Of a DNA stretch of 64,000 nucleotides, positions 34,330-44,285 are shown in pieces. Below the pieces are notes generated by a model. It was not told the origin of the DNA. It searched no databases and worked only from the letters and a program-made list of their open reading frames with translations. Both the position numbers and the translations under genes were made by a program. This DNA comes from JAFNAG01 sp963824985 (GTDB lineage Bacteria; Acidobacteriota; UBA6911): contig CAWGRQ010000015.1 of assembly GCA_963824985.1 (NCBI GenBank), positions 1 to 64,000 on the forward strand, given 5' to 3'. The number at the start of each line of letters is the position of its first letter. Within the stretch, counting starts at the first letter, position 1.

Positions 34330-34358
34330 AGAATAGATCCTGAAATTCGGGCTGTCAA
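34330..34358 (-). promoter_or_regulatory. sigma-70 promoter of the dcw cluster
   Basis: TTGACA (34353-34358), a 17-bp spacer and TATTCT (34330-34335) on the minus strand form a near-consensus promoter. It lies directly ahead of the MraZ boxes, about 110 bp from the mraZ start. The 150 bp further upstream hold no other signal I recognise. Confidence 0.8.
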
Positions 34359-34513
34359 GTATTACTTTGAATTATTTGTGTCTCGGGGTAATTCCAATAT
34401 GATGAACCGCTTTCCGTGATCGTGAGATCCGGAAATCCGCATCAAATTCGGGTGGTCGGGTAGCTCAATCAGACATCGCAATCAGCGAGGGAAAATCGGA
34501 ACTGGGAGAAAAA

Positions 34514-34923
34514 GCAAAAACGCCACGGATTGCACGGATTTCACAGATTTAAAAAGCCCGGAGGATTACACGTTTGGACTGGAACGACCTGGCGCCGGAA
34601 GAGTGAATTGGGCCAAAAAAGCAAAAACGCCACGGATTGCACGGATTTCACAGATTTGGAATTTAATGGATTACACGTTTGAGGTGGAGTGACCTGGGCC
34701 GAGGTTTTGAATTGGGCTGAAAAGCAAAAACGCCACGGATTGCACGGATTTCACAGATTCAAAAAGCCCGGAGGATTACACGTTTGGACTGGAACGACCT
34801 GGCGCCGGAAGAGTGAATTGGGCCAAAAAAGCAAAAACGCTATGGATTTCACGGATTCAAAAAACTGGCCGAGAATATTTTTTGACAAATCTGTGGAATC
34901 CGTGAAATCCGTGGCGTTTTTGT
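34514..34923. repeat. tandem array of four CACGGATT repeat units plus an inverted copy
   Basis: The core GCAAAAACGCCACGGATTGC starts at 34514, 34621 and 34724, and a diverged copy at 34831, giving periods of 107, 103 and 107 bases. Between cores run similar sequences (for example GGAGGATTACACGTTTGG near 34560, 34668 and 34772). An inverted copy (AATCTGTGGAATCCGTG to GTGGCGTTTTTG) closes the array at 34889-34923. Units 1 and 3 share their following segment almost exactly, so amplification was recent. No gene is encoded. Confidence 0.85.
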
Positions 34924-35041
34924 TTTGATTTTCCCAGGATCATCTCTCACTTACAATTTCACCGGTAGGGAAAATCGATGCCTGCCCGGGATTTTCTTTC
35001 GTGCTAACATATTACGCCCGTGTTTATTAGGAGGAAATCGC

Positions 35042-36144
35042 GTGAAGGTTGGCATTGTGGGATTACCGCTGGTGGGGAAAAGCACCATTTTTAACCTGTT
35101 GACCCATGGTCAGGTGAATACATCTTCGTGGGGTGGGGGCAAAGGGGAGGCTCATATTGGCATCGCCCAGGTGCCCGACCCCAGACTGACCCGCCTGGCG
35201 GAGATTGTTCATCCCCAAAAGATAACCTATGCCACTGTGGAATATGTTGATCTCCCCGGGTGGGCGCGCGGGGATGGTCAGGGTGGAGACGCGCGTGAGA
35301 TGAGCACCTATCTGAACAATCTCAAGAATGTCGATGCCCTGATGCAGGTCGTGCGCGCCTTTGAAGACGCGAATATCCCTCACTCGGAAGGAAGCATCGA
35401 CCCGTTGCGTGACATTGGGCTTTTCGATCTCGAGATGATTTTTTCCGATCTGGCAATCGTGGAAAGGAGGCTCGACCGGCTTTCCAAGGATTTGAAAAAA
35501 GCACGGACTCCCGAACTCGAAATGGAGAATGCGGTGCTGGAGCGCTTCAAGGCCGCCCTGGAGCGCGAGCAACCCCTGCGCGATCTCGAGTTGACGGAGG
35601 AGGAACACCGGCGGATCAAGGGATTCACCTTCCTCTCGGCCAAACCGCTGCACCTCGTCCTGAATCTGGGTGATGGTGATATTGCCAAAATCGCCCGCGT
35701 GGTTCAGGAATTCGGGCTCGAGCGGAAGGTGGGGCAGAAGAGGATCGCAATCACCGCCGTGTGCGGGAAAATCGAAGCGGAAATAGCTTCGCTGCCGGAG
35801 GATGATGCCCGCATGTTCATGGAGGACCTCGGATTGGTTGCGAGTGGGCTGGACCGGATCATCCGCGAGTCATATTCTCTGCTCGGCCTGGTTTCGTTTT
35901 ACACGGCCGGCGATCCTGAAGTCCGCGCCTGGACGATTCCGAGGGACACGACAGCGATGCAGGCCGCCGGGGTCATCCACACGGACTTCGCCCGCGGCTT
36001 TATCAAAGCTGAGGTGATCGCGTATGATGACATGATCGATCTCGGGTCCTTCCAGGCCGCGCGGAGCCGGGGGCTCTCCGGCTGGAGGGGAAAGACTACG
36101 AGGTGCGGGAAGGGGATGTAATTCTCTTTCGCTTTAACGTGTAG
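35042..36144 (+). CDS. ychF: ribosome-binding ATPase/GTPase YchF, 1-bp frameshift near the end
   Basis: The product starts VKVGIVGLPLVGKSTIFNLL with AGGAGG upstream of GTG 35042. It continues with the YchF features YVDLPGW, NVDALMQVVRAF, NLGDGD at the base-specificity loop, and the C-terminal TGS domain (LGLVSFYTAG, TAMQAAGVIHTDF, YDDMIDLGSFQAAR). After GSFQAAR the frame shifts. Inserting one G at the GCGGAG run near 36063 restores LRLEGKDYEV and ILFRFNV, ending at TAG 36142-36144, exactly the family C-terminus. About 367 residues intact. Confidence 0.9.
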
Positions 36145-36158
36145 GGGCTGATCGAGAC

Positions 36159-38927
36159 ATGGAGCGAGATTTCCGATCGGTGATCGGCGCCGTGATTTGT
36201 TTGGTTGTCCTTCTGACGCTCCCCGCCGGGGCCTGGTCGGGACAATCATCCGATGCGGAATATTTCGGCCGGACGATCCGGAGCATCCAGTTTCAAGTTG
36301 AGGCCGGTCAGCCCCTCAACCAGGAACGTTTTGCCGCCTGTATCCCCAGCAAAGCGGGAGCGCCGCTGACGCGGACCGGCCTGAAGGCTTCGATCCAGGC
36401 ATTATACGAAACCGGCAGCTTCTCGGAAATCGTGGTTTTTGCTGCCCCTGCCGGGGATGGCGTGGAACTGCAGTTCCAGCTTCGCCGGAGCTCCTACTTC
36501 AATCGGTTTGTCATCTCGGGAGGAGTGAATCTGCACGGTCAATTGCCGTCGGAGGTGATCGCGCTCCCGGTGGGCGCCCGCTTCACTGTGGAAGTGTTGG
36601 AAGGGGCGAAGCGGGCGGTTGTGGCCTACCTGCAGGAACGAGGGTACTACCAGGCCCGGGTGCAGGCGAACACAGTGCCGGTCGGCGACGGTACTCTGAT
36701 CGACACGACCTTCGATGTCCAGCTCGGCCCGCAGGCTACGATTCGTTCGCTGACGATCGACGGAGTGCCGGAGAATGAACGCCTGGTGATGCGCGAGCGG
36801 CTGGGCCTGCGCCCAAGTGACCAGTTTGATGGCGACCGGGTAACCAGGAAGCTCGCCGGCCTGAAGAAGTATTTGCTGGATCGCGGCTTCCTCGAGGCGA
36901 ATCCCCAGATCATTCCGACATATGAGCCGGCCGACAACTCGGTGGCTCTTCAGCTGAGCCTGGGCAGCTTCGGACAGGTGCGCGTCGCGGTCGACGGATT
37001 CTCGATTCCGAAGGAACGGCTGAGCCGCCTGCTTCCGGTCCTGTCGGGAGAAGGCCAGTTCCCGGTCATGCTCGAAGAAGGCAAGGCCAATCTCAAGGAG
37101 TACCTGGAGGAGAACGGCTACCCGGAAGCTTCGATCACGCTGCTCGAAAGCCGTGAGCCCTCTGGTTTGCGCCTTCTTCGATACCAGGTCGAACGCGGGC
37201 GCCGGGTGACGGTGAAGGAGATCCAATTTCGGGGAAACCGCGCCTTTACGAGCGCGGAACTGCTCAAGTCCATTCAGATCCAGCCGGCGCGTTTCCTCCA
37301 GAAATCGGTCTACAGCATCTCGAAACTCGATGCGGATGTTGAAGCCCTGCAAAGCTCCTATCGGGCGGCGGGCTATCTGGATGCGACGGTCGTGCCGCTG
37401 GTGGAGACGGCAAACAAGGACGAAAAGCTCCGGATCACGTTTGAGTGTTCGGAGGGTGGGCTGGCGAAGACCCGGTCCGTTACCATACCCGCCGGTCTCA
37501 GCCTGCCGGCCGCGGTCGTGGAGAGCAGGATGCGGTTGAAGGCCGGATCCCCTTATTCGCCGAGCCTGGCGGAACGCGATCGCCAGGGCATCCTGGCGAT
37601 CTATTACGATCGAGGTTTCCTGCAACCTGTCGTGACCTACAGCGCCGAAGGCCCCGACGCGAACCTGACCTTTGCGGTCAAGTTCGAGATCGTCGAGGGG
37701 ACCCAGTCACGGATCGACAGGATCGTGGTGCTTGGGAAGGATGCAACCCGCGACTCCGTCATTCAAAAGCGTATCAAAATGAAGCCCGACGACCCGCTGA
37801 GCCTGGGCCGCATGCTTGAGACCCAGCAGGCGCTGTACGGCACCGGCGTTTTTGACCTGGTGCGGGTGGCCCCGCAGAATCCCGAAAGCGGCGCCGCGCT
37901 GCAAAATGTAATCGTACGTTTGCGGGAAGCGAGGCCCCTGATCCTGCGCTATGGCATCGGGTATCAGGAAAGGGAAAAGGTCCGCGGGATTCTGGAATTG
38001 ACCCACCTCAACATTTTCGGGCTGGGTCGGCGTGTGGACCTTCGATTGCGCGGCAGCGCGATTGAGCAGGCCGGATCTCTGAGCTTCCAGCAGCCGCAGA
38101 TTCGTTTTCTCCCGGTGGACTCCTATTTCATCCTGTCCGGTGGGAAGAAACAGGAGGTCAGCTTCGACGTTCGCCGTTGGGATCTGTCATACCAGTACAG
38201 CCACCCGTTTAACACGCACACCTGGGGACTGCTGCGGTACAATTTTACCAATGTCAGGGTTTCGAATGTTCCGCCGGATCTCGCCCGCGAAGAGACTCCG
38301 CGCAACCTTTCAACGGTCTCGGCCTTTTACGTGAATGATACCCGCGACGACTATCTGGACCCTCAGAGGGGATTTATGACCTCGACGGATCTGAGCCTGA
38401 CCACCAAACTCCCGGCACCCCTGCTGCCCAGCGGCCTCTATGCCTCGATATTCAGCCAGAGCTCATATTACCGGAGGCTCGCCGGACCTTTCCTGATGGT
38501 CGCCGCGTTCCGTTTCGGGTTCAAGCTTCCGTTAGCCGGCGACAGGAGCATACCGCTCAGTGAGAGGTTTTTCGCCGGTGGCAGCTCCAGCCTGCGCGGA
38601 TTTGAAACCGATCGGGCAGGCCCTCTGGATGCCAATAATCAGCCGATCGGCGGGAACGCCCTGCTGATCGGGAACTTCGAAGTGCGGCTGCCGCTGATCA
38701 GCCGGCTGGCGCTGGCGGGTTTCTATGATTCGGGCAATGTTTTTACCCGGGCCGCCGACATAAGAATTCCCGACTTCAGCCACACGCTGGGAATCGGACT
38801 GAGATTGAAGACGCCGCTGGGGCCCATCCGCATCGATTACGGCTTCAACATGAATCTATCGGAGCATCTCAAGTCGATCGGGTATAAAACGGGCCATTTC
38901 TTTCTAACCATCGGGCCGCTTTTCTGA
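36159..38927 (+). CDS. Omp85/BamA-TamA family outer membrane protein with about seven POTRA repeats
   Basis: The 922-residue protein has a signal peptide (LVVLLTLPAGAWS) and then POTRA-like repeats beginning around IRSIQFQVEAG, FNRFVISGGVNL, IRSLTIDGVPE, VRVAVDGFSIP, VKEIQFRGNRAF, TRSVTIPAGLS and IDRIVVLGKDA. From about residue 600 a 16-strand-type barrel follows with the Omp85 signatures AGGSSSLRGFETD and PLGPIRIDYGF, ending in phenylalanine (IGPLF). Such proteins insert beta-barrel proteins into the outer membrane. Seven repeats exceed BamA (five) and TamA (three). A SurA-like gene and a tamB gene follow. TamB partners BamA directly in phyla without TamA, so this may be either the main BamA or a TamA analogue. 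Confidence 0.88.
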   Translation: MERDFRSVIGAVICLVVLLTLPAGAWSGQSSDAEYFGRTIRSIQFQVEAGQPLNQERFAACIPSKAGAPLTRTGLKASIQALYETGSFSEIVVFAAPAGDGVELQFQLRRSSYFNRFVISGGVNLHGQLPSEVIALPVGARFTVEVLEGAKRAVVAYLQERGYYQARVQANTVPVGDGTLIDTTFDVQLGPQATIRSLTIDGVPENERLVMRERLGLRPSDQFDGDRVTRKLAGLKKYLLDRGFLEANPQIIPTYEPADNSVALQLSLGSFGQVRVAVDGFSIPKERLSRLLPVLSGEGQFPVMLEEGKANLKEYLEENGYPEASITLLESREPSGLRLLRYQVERGRRVTVKEIQFRGNRAFTSAELLKSIQIQPARFLQKSVYSISKLDADVEALQSSYRAAGYLDATVVPLVETANKDEKLRITFECSEGGLAKTRSVTIPAGLSLPAAVVESRMRLKAGSPYSPSLAERDRQGILAIYYDRGFLQPVVTYSAEGPDANLTFAVKFEIVEGTQSRIDRIVVLGKDATRDSVIQKRIKMKPDDPLSLGRMLETQQALYGTGVFDLVRVAPQNPESGAALQNVIVRLREARPLILRYGIGYQEREKVRGILELTHLNIFGLGRRVDLRLRGSAIEQAGSLSFQQPQIRFLPVDSYFILSGGKKQEVSFDVRRWDLSYQYSHPFNTHTWGLLRYNFTNVRVSNVPPDLAREETPRNLSTVSAFYVNDTRDDYLDPQRGFMTSTDLSLTTKLPAPLLPSGLYASIFSQSSYYRRLAGPFLMVAAFRFGFKLPLAGDRSIPLSERFFAGGSSSLRGFETDRAGPLDANNQPIGGNALLIGNFEVRLPLISRLALAGFYDSGNVFTRAADIRIPDFSHTLGIGLRLKTPLGPIRIDYGFNMNLSEHLKSIGYKTGHFFLTIGPLF

Positions 38928-38935
38928 GGAAGGCT

Positions 38936-39616
38936 ATGAAAAAGGCCGGCATTTTCGCCATCTGGGTACTGGGATTGATGAGCTTCCGCCCGGCTGCGGC
39001 GGAGGAGATCGATCGCCTTCTGGCGGCCGTGAATGGCAAGGTGATCACGGAAGGGGACCTCAAGCTGTCGCGTGCTCTCAACGCCTTGATTCTGCTGGGC
39101 CGATCGGATCCCGACACTTCCCGGCCGCAGGCGCTGAGCCGCCGTATCGATCTCGAACTGATCCAGCAGGAAATGGAGAGCTTTCTGGGCCAGGGGGGGC
39201 CAGACAGCATTCAGGCGGAGGTCCAGGCCAAACTGGACGGCCTCCGAAGCGCCTATGCGGAGATCGGCGGCCTTCCCGAGCTTCTCAGACGGCTTGGCCT
39301 GCAGGAAAAGGAGCTGGAAGCCTACGTCCGCCTGATACTGCTCTCGAACCGGTTCAGCAACCTGCGCTTCGGTCCGTTCGTGACCGTTTCCACGGAGGAA
39401 GTGGAAGCCTATTATCGTGAGAAACTGCTGCCGATCCTGAAAAAGTCAGGGGCCTCCATCCCGCCGCTGCAGGAACTCACACCCCGGATCACGGATACTC
39501 TGAAACAGGAAAAGATCACGATCGCGATGGACCAGTGGATTCAGAATATCCGGGAACACTCCCGGATCGAGTTTTTTCCCGGGTCGGGTCAGGCTTCCGG
39601 GGAGGAGCGGCGATGA
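38936..39616 (+). CDS. periplasmic SurA-N-like chaperone without PPIase domain
   Basis: The 226-residue protein has a signal peptide (FAIWVLGLMSFRPAAAEE). It then has the SurA N-terminal pattern IDRLLAAVNGKVITEGDLK followed by helices (RIDLELIQQEM, FVTVSTEEVEAYYREKL) and a terminal helix DTLKQEKITIAMDQWI. No parvulin domain is present; full SurA is about 430 residues. It lies 8 bp after the Omp85 gene and overlaps tamB (ATGA), so it probably serves the same barrel-assembly process. Confidence 0.75.
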   Translation: MKKAGIFAIWVLGLMSFRPAAAEEIDRLLAAVNGKVITEGDLKLSRALNALILLGRSDPDTSRPQALSRRIDLELIQQEMESFLGQGGPDSIQAEVQAKLDGLRSAYAEIGGLPELLRRLGLQEKELEAYVRLILLSNRFSNLRFGPFVTVSTEEVEAYYREKLLPILKKSGASIPPLQELTPRITDTLKQEKITIAMDQWIQNIREHSRIEFFPGSGQASGEERR

Positions 39617-42600
39617 GTGCCAAGGTTCGCGTTCTCATGCTCAGTGCCGCCGCCCTGGTTTTCCTGTTTCTTGCCGGCGCGGTCATAGTCTATCTGCGCT
39701 CGGAGCGCTTCCAGGAGCAGATGCGGACGTTGATTGTTACCCGCATCGAGCAGGCGACCGGCCTGCGCGTCGGCCTGGAACGTCTGTCGCTGGATGCAAT
39801 CCGCGGTACATTTGTCGTGAGCCGGCTTTCGCTCCGGACCCGCCGTGAGACCGGCAACCGCATCGAGTTCAGCGTCGACGAAGTGACGGGAGTATTCCGG
39901 CTGACCACTCTGTGGCGTCCCCGGGTCGAACTTGCGGAGTTGACCATCATCCGCCCCCGGTTTGCCATCCGGCAGGAACCCGGAGGCGGAACCTGGAGCC
40001 TGGCGCCCATCATGAAACGCTCCATCGATGTGGCCGCCCGCAAGGCGGCGATCCGGGATGGCTGGGTGGAGTTGAACAATCGGCGCATTCCGCTGAATCT
40101 GACCGTGGACGCCTTAAACTGCAGCATCCGGTACCGGCCGAGCCCGCAGAGTTACAACCTCCAGGTGGAGTATAAAAACAGCCCTCTGCAGTGGGCCGGT
40201 CGCAGTTTGTCTATGATCTGAATGCCGATCTCAACCTGCTGCAGTCGGGCCTGGAGATTAATTCATTGATTTGCTGGAGCACAAGAGCCGCTTTCAGGGG
40301 AGCGGAAGGCTGAGCAACTGGGGCGCTCCTCGGCTGGAAATCTCGACCGCCGGGACTTTCAACGGCGAGGACCTTACCTTGATTACCCCCGATCTTAAAT
40401 ACGCCCGGGGCGACGTCCGGGTGATCGGGAATCTGCGCTGGGATGCCCGGGAATTTCACATGCAGGGGCGGTTTCAGGGAGACTGTTCACTATCGCCAGT
40501 CGGTCGCCCGGGCGCTGCGTGGAACTTACGAGATCAAGGACGGCGTGCTTCTGCTCGGCGAGACCAATGGCAGAATGGGCGACGGCACCTTCCGTGTGGA
40601 CGGCGCCATTCAGTTGAAAGGAGCGAAAGCGCCGCCCCACCATATCAGGATTTCCGCTCAGAACGTCGCCCTCCGGGACGCTTCCGGCCTGATGGAGCTG
40701 CGGGCCATGGCGCTGGAAAACACGGTTGATGCCGAAGCCACGCTTGACTGGCGCCAGGGTCTGGGTGACCTCGAAGCCGAGGGGACAGTCGAGGTGCATG
40801 GGCTGCCGGCGAGCGGCTCGGCAACGGAAATGAGAACGCCGCTGGATGGGACCGCCACCTTTTCCTTTCGCAATCGAGCCTGGTATGTAAGGAAGGCCAG
40901 CCTGGCCTCCCCCGCATCCCGGATTGAAGTGGCCGGACTGGATCCCGACCGATCGCGCATCCAGATTCAATTGGAAACCAGCCGGCCCGCCGAAGTGCTC
41001 GGCCTCGCCCGCGGATTCTCTTCTACTCTGGAGAGTCAGATCGCCGCGGTGCCGGATCTCATGCTGATCTCGGGCCGGTATCAGCTCAACGGCGACCTGC
41101 TGATGGGCCTGCCGGATGCCATTGCCTATGAGGGTCGGATCACGATCGCCGGCGGACGGTGGCGCGCCTACAGCATTGAAAGCCTGAGCGCGAACGCGAT
41201 CTGGAATGGTTCCCGGCTGGCCCTGCGCACGCTCAAGCTGCGCCAGGGGGCGCAGGCGGCCGATGGCGATCTCCTCGTGCGACTTCCCAGCGGGGAGGCT
41301 CCTCCGGACGTCCGCTTCCAGGGCACGCTGCATCAGATCTCCCTGGGGACGCTGCGCGATTTCGGGTTTGATACCAAGGTGGCGGTGACCGGGCAGCTGA
41401 GCGGCCAGGGCACGATTGCCTATGAGCAGGGCCGGCTCCGGGGCGAGGGTACCTTCCAGGTGGAGAAGGCAAGTTACAATGGCCAGACGGTCGACATCCT
41501 GAGCGCGGCCGTGCAGATCCGGGACCAGGTCCTGCACATCGCGCAGGGACGTATCCAGCGCGGGCCCGCGTCGGTCAGCCTGGATGGACAGATCCATCTG
41601 GAGACGGGGCAAATGAATCTCAAAACCCGCCTGCAGCAGTTGCCGTTGACCGACATTCCCGAGGTCAAATCCAGTGGCATCGCCATTAACGGGCGCATTT
41701 CCGCCGCCGGCGACATCGGCGGAACAGCGGAGCAACCGGAATTTTCGGGGACGATCAGAGTGGAAGATCTGAACTTTTCGGGATGGGATCTCGGCGTCGG
41801 CCAGGCAACCGTGAATCTGCGCGAAGGCGTCCTGTCGGCCAATCCCATCGATGTGCAATCAGCTCTCGGCGGATTCCGGGGCGAGGCGCGGATTTCGACC
41901 GGCCCGGGGTACCCGGGCCGGATCACGTTGGCATTTCGGGACTGGAACGTGCAAAAGATCGTGGCCGATAACGTGCCGGAGCTGTTTAATGACTTCAGCA
42001 CGGCGCTCCACGGCAACCTTGTAATTGAAGGGCAATTCGCCGATTTTGCCGGGCTCACCTACAATGGCGAAATGGATGGCGCCCGCTTCAGCATCAACGG
42101 CTACGAGCTGCGCAACGATGGCATGATCCGGTTTACTGCAACTACGGCTGGCATAGTTGTGGCGGAAGCCCGCCTGGTCGGGGAAGGGAGCAACCTGGCC
42201 ATTGAAAAAGGGGGCATGATCCCGCTCGGGTCCGATCCGGTTTTGAATCTGCACCTGACCGGCGTCCTGAATCTCGGATTCCTGGATCATATGAACCCTC
42301 AGGTGGGAGTCACGGGTTCCGCGTCCCTCAATGTCAGCATTACCGGTTCCAGGCAGACGCCACAGCTGATCGGCCAAGCCGTCCTCCAGGATGTCCGCCT
42401 TGCTTATGACGATATGCCATTCCCGTTCTCCGGCCTGCGCGGCAACATCGTCTTTTCGCGCAATTCGGTCAGACTTGAAAAGGTTTCCGGATCGATCGCT
42501 TCCGGCTCAATCCAGGTATCCGGCAATCTGGAGCATCAAGGGGGGGAATTGCAGGGTATCAACCTGGAAGCCACCATCCAGAATGCGCGACTCCGTTATC

Positions 42601-43523
42601 CCAGGGACTTCATCTCCTCGGTGAATGCGCAACTTTCACTGAAAGGCGGCTCCGATGCGCGGGTGCTCTCCGGCGACGTAACCGTCCTGCGTGCGGAATA
42701 CCTGCGGGACTTCAGTGTGCTCGAGCAGTTTATCGGCCGGCCGACCGGCGGAGGAGGGCCCCAGATCACGAATCCTCTGTTGGCCGGCACGCGCCTGAAC
42801 GTGTCCGTCCGATCGCAGGACGGTCTGTACATCGACAACGAACTCGCGCGGTTACGGGGAAAACTGGATCTGGAACTGCGCGGCTCCCTGGCCTATCCCT
42901 CCGTGACAGGTCGCGCCGAGACCATCGAGGGATCCATCTTTTGGCGCGGAAACCGGTTTGATGTCATTCGCGCATCGGCCGACTTCGTCGATCAGAATCG
43001 CATCAACCCGATATTTGATGTGAGAGCCGAGGCGGACGTCCGCAGCTACCGCCTGCGGCTGGATCTGGTTGGGGATCTGGAACATCTGACTTTGAACATC
43101 GGTTCCGACCCGCCTCTGTCCACAGTCGAGATCGTGTCGCTTTTGGCCACCGGCAAGTCGGAGCAGTCGGGTGTCGCTGACCAGCGCCGGCTGGCGGAAA
43201 ATACCGGGGTCAGTGCCGCCAGCATCCTCTCGGAGGAGTTGACCGGGGTTATCGGGAAGCGGGTGGAGCGAATCTTCGGCCTGAAGAGCTTCAGGGTCGA
43301 CCCCTTCCTTGCGGGAGCGGAGAACGATCCTACCGCGCGCGTCACCATCAGCGAGCGCCTCTCCAAAGATATCACCGTGACCTTTTCACGCAACCTGACT
43401 ACCAGCCAGGAGCAGATTATCGTGCTCGAATATGACGTTAACCGGAACCTTACCATCGTCGCGACTCGGGATGAGAACGGCAAGTATGGCGTGGATTTCC
43501 GGTTTCGCTCGCGGTTCCGATGA
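39613..43523 (+). CDS. tamB: TamB-like translocation/assembly protein, frameshifted
   Basis: Three frame changes near 40200, 40262 and 40470-40485 break one gene of about 1300 residues. It has an N-terminal membrane anchor (LMLSAAALVFLFLAGAVIVYL), a long repetitive beta-rich body, and the C-terminal TamB (DUF490) domain with ILSEELTGVIGKRVERIFGL, ARVTISERLSKDITVTFSRN and NLTIVATRDENGKYGVDF. TamB forms a periplasm-spanning groove and works with an Omp85 partner, here encoded two genes upstream. The two large pieces (39613-40221 and 40443-43523) are joined by a coherent stretch in other frames (VYDLNADLNLLQSGLEIN, then GRLSNWGAPRLEIS). Sequencing indels are therefore more likely than decay. Confidence 0.85.
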
Positions 43524-43607
43524 AATAAGTCTCCATTTTTGGTGGGCCTGGACGTACAATACAAATTCTGCAGTCTCGCTTTCGCCATCAACAGGGCAGG
43601 ATCGTCT

Positions 43608-44285
43608 ATGAAGATTCTTGTAATCGAAGATGAAGGCAAGGTCGCCAGTTTCATCAAGAAGGGGCTGGAGCAGTCTGGATACGAAGTCGATCTGGCCGCG
43701 GATGGGGAAGAAGGTTTCGACAAATTCCGCGCCACGGACTTCGATCTGGTTCTGCTCGATCTGATGTTGCCCAAGATCACCGGGTGGGAGCTGATTCCGC
43801 TGTTGCGGAAACGCAAGCCGACCCTCCCCATCATTGCCGTCACGGCCAAGACGGCGGTTGAAGATCGCGTCCAGGGTCTGAACCTGGGCTGTGACGACTA
43901 CCTGGTCAAGCCGTTTTCCTTCGCCGAACTGCTGGCCCGCGTCCAAGTGCAACTCCGCCGCGGCATCACCATGGGCACCGCCGAGCTGCGCGCTGCCGAC
44001 CTGGTGCTGGATCCTCTCAAGCGCAAGGTGAGCAGGGGCGGCAAACAGATCGAGCTCTCCAACAAGGAATTCTCCCTGCTCGAATACCTCTTGCGCAACA
44101 AGGATGAAATCGTGACCCGGAACATGATCGTCGAAAATGTCTGGGATTCGAGCTTTGACAATTTCACCAATGTGGTGGATGTCTATATCAACTATCTGCG
44201 CAACAAGGTGGACCGCGGCTTCGCGCTTCAGCTCATTCACACGGTTCGCGGTGTCGGGTACACCCTCCGGAGTACTGCGGCGTGA
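43608..44285 (+). CDS. OmpR/CusR-family response regulator
   Basis: The 225-residue protein has a receiver (MKILVIEDEGKV; phosphoacceptor in VLLDLMLPKI near residue 52; VKPFSF with the conserved Lys near 101) and a winged-helix DNA-binding domain (ELSNKEFSLLEYLLRNKDEI, VDVYINYLRNKVD, HTVRGVGYTLR). Its stop overlaps the kinase start (GTGA), so they are a coupled pair. Metal or envelope stress is a usual input for CusRS/CopRS-like systems, but no target operon is seen. Confidence 0.93.
   Translation: MKILVIEDEGKVASFIKKGLEQSGYEVDLAADGEEGFDKFRATDFDLVLLDLMLPKITGWELIPLLRKRKPTLPIIAVTAKTAVEDRVQGLNLGCDDYLVKPFSFAELLARVQVQLRRGITMGTAELRAADLVLDPLKRKVSRGGKQIELSNKEFSLLEYLLRNKDEIVTRNMIVENVWDSSFDNFTNVVDVYINYLRNKVDRGFALQLIHTVRGVGYTLRSTAA

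Noticed and set aside
34441..34475. tRNA-like GGGTAGCTCAATCAGAC segment
   Set aside because: No acceptor, anticodon or T-arm can be formed around it.
34514..34923. Tandem repeats resembling a CRISPR array
   Set aside because: Units are 103-107 bases with similar, not unique, intervening sequence, an inverted closing copy is present, and no cas gene is nearby.
34689..34928. 79-codon open frame inside the repeat array
   Set aside because: It is composed entirely of the CACGGATT repeat translated; no protein signature.
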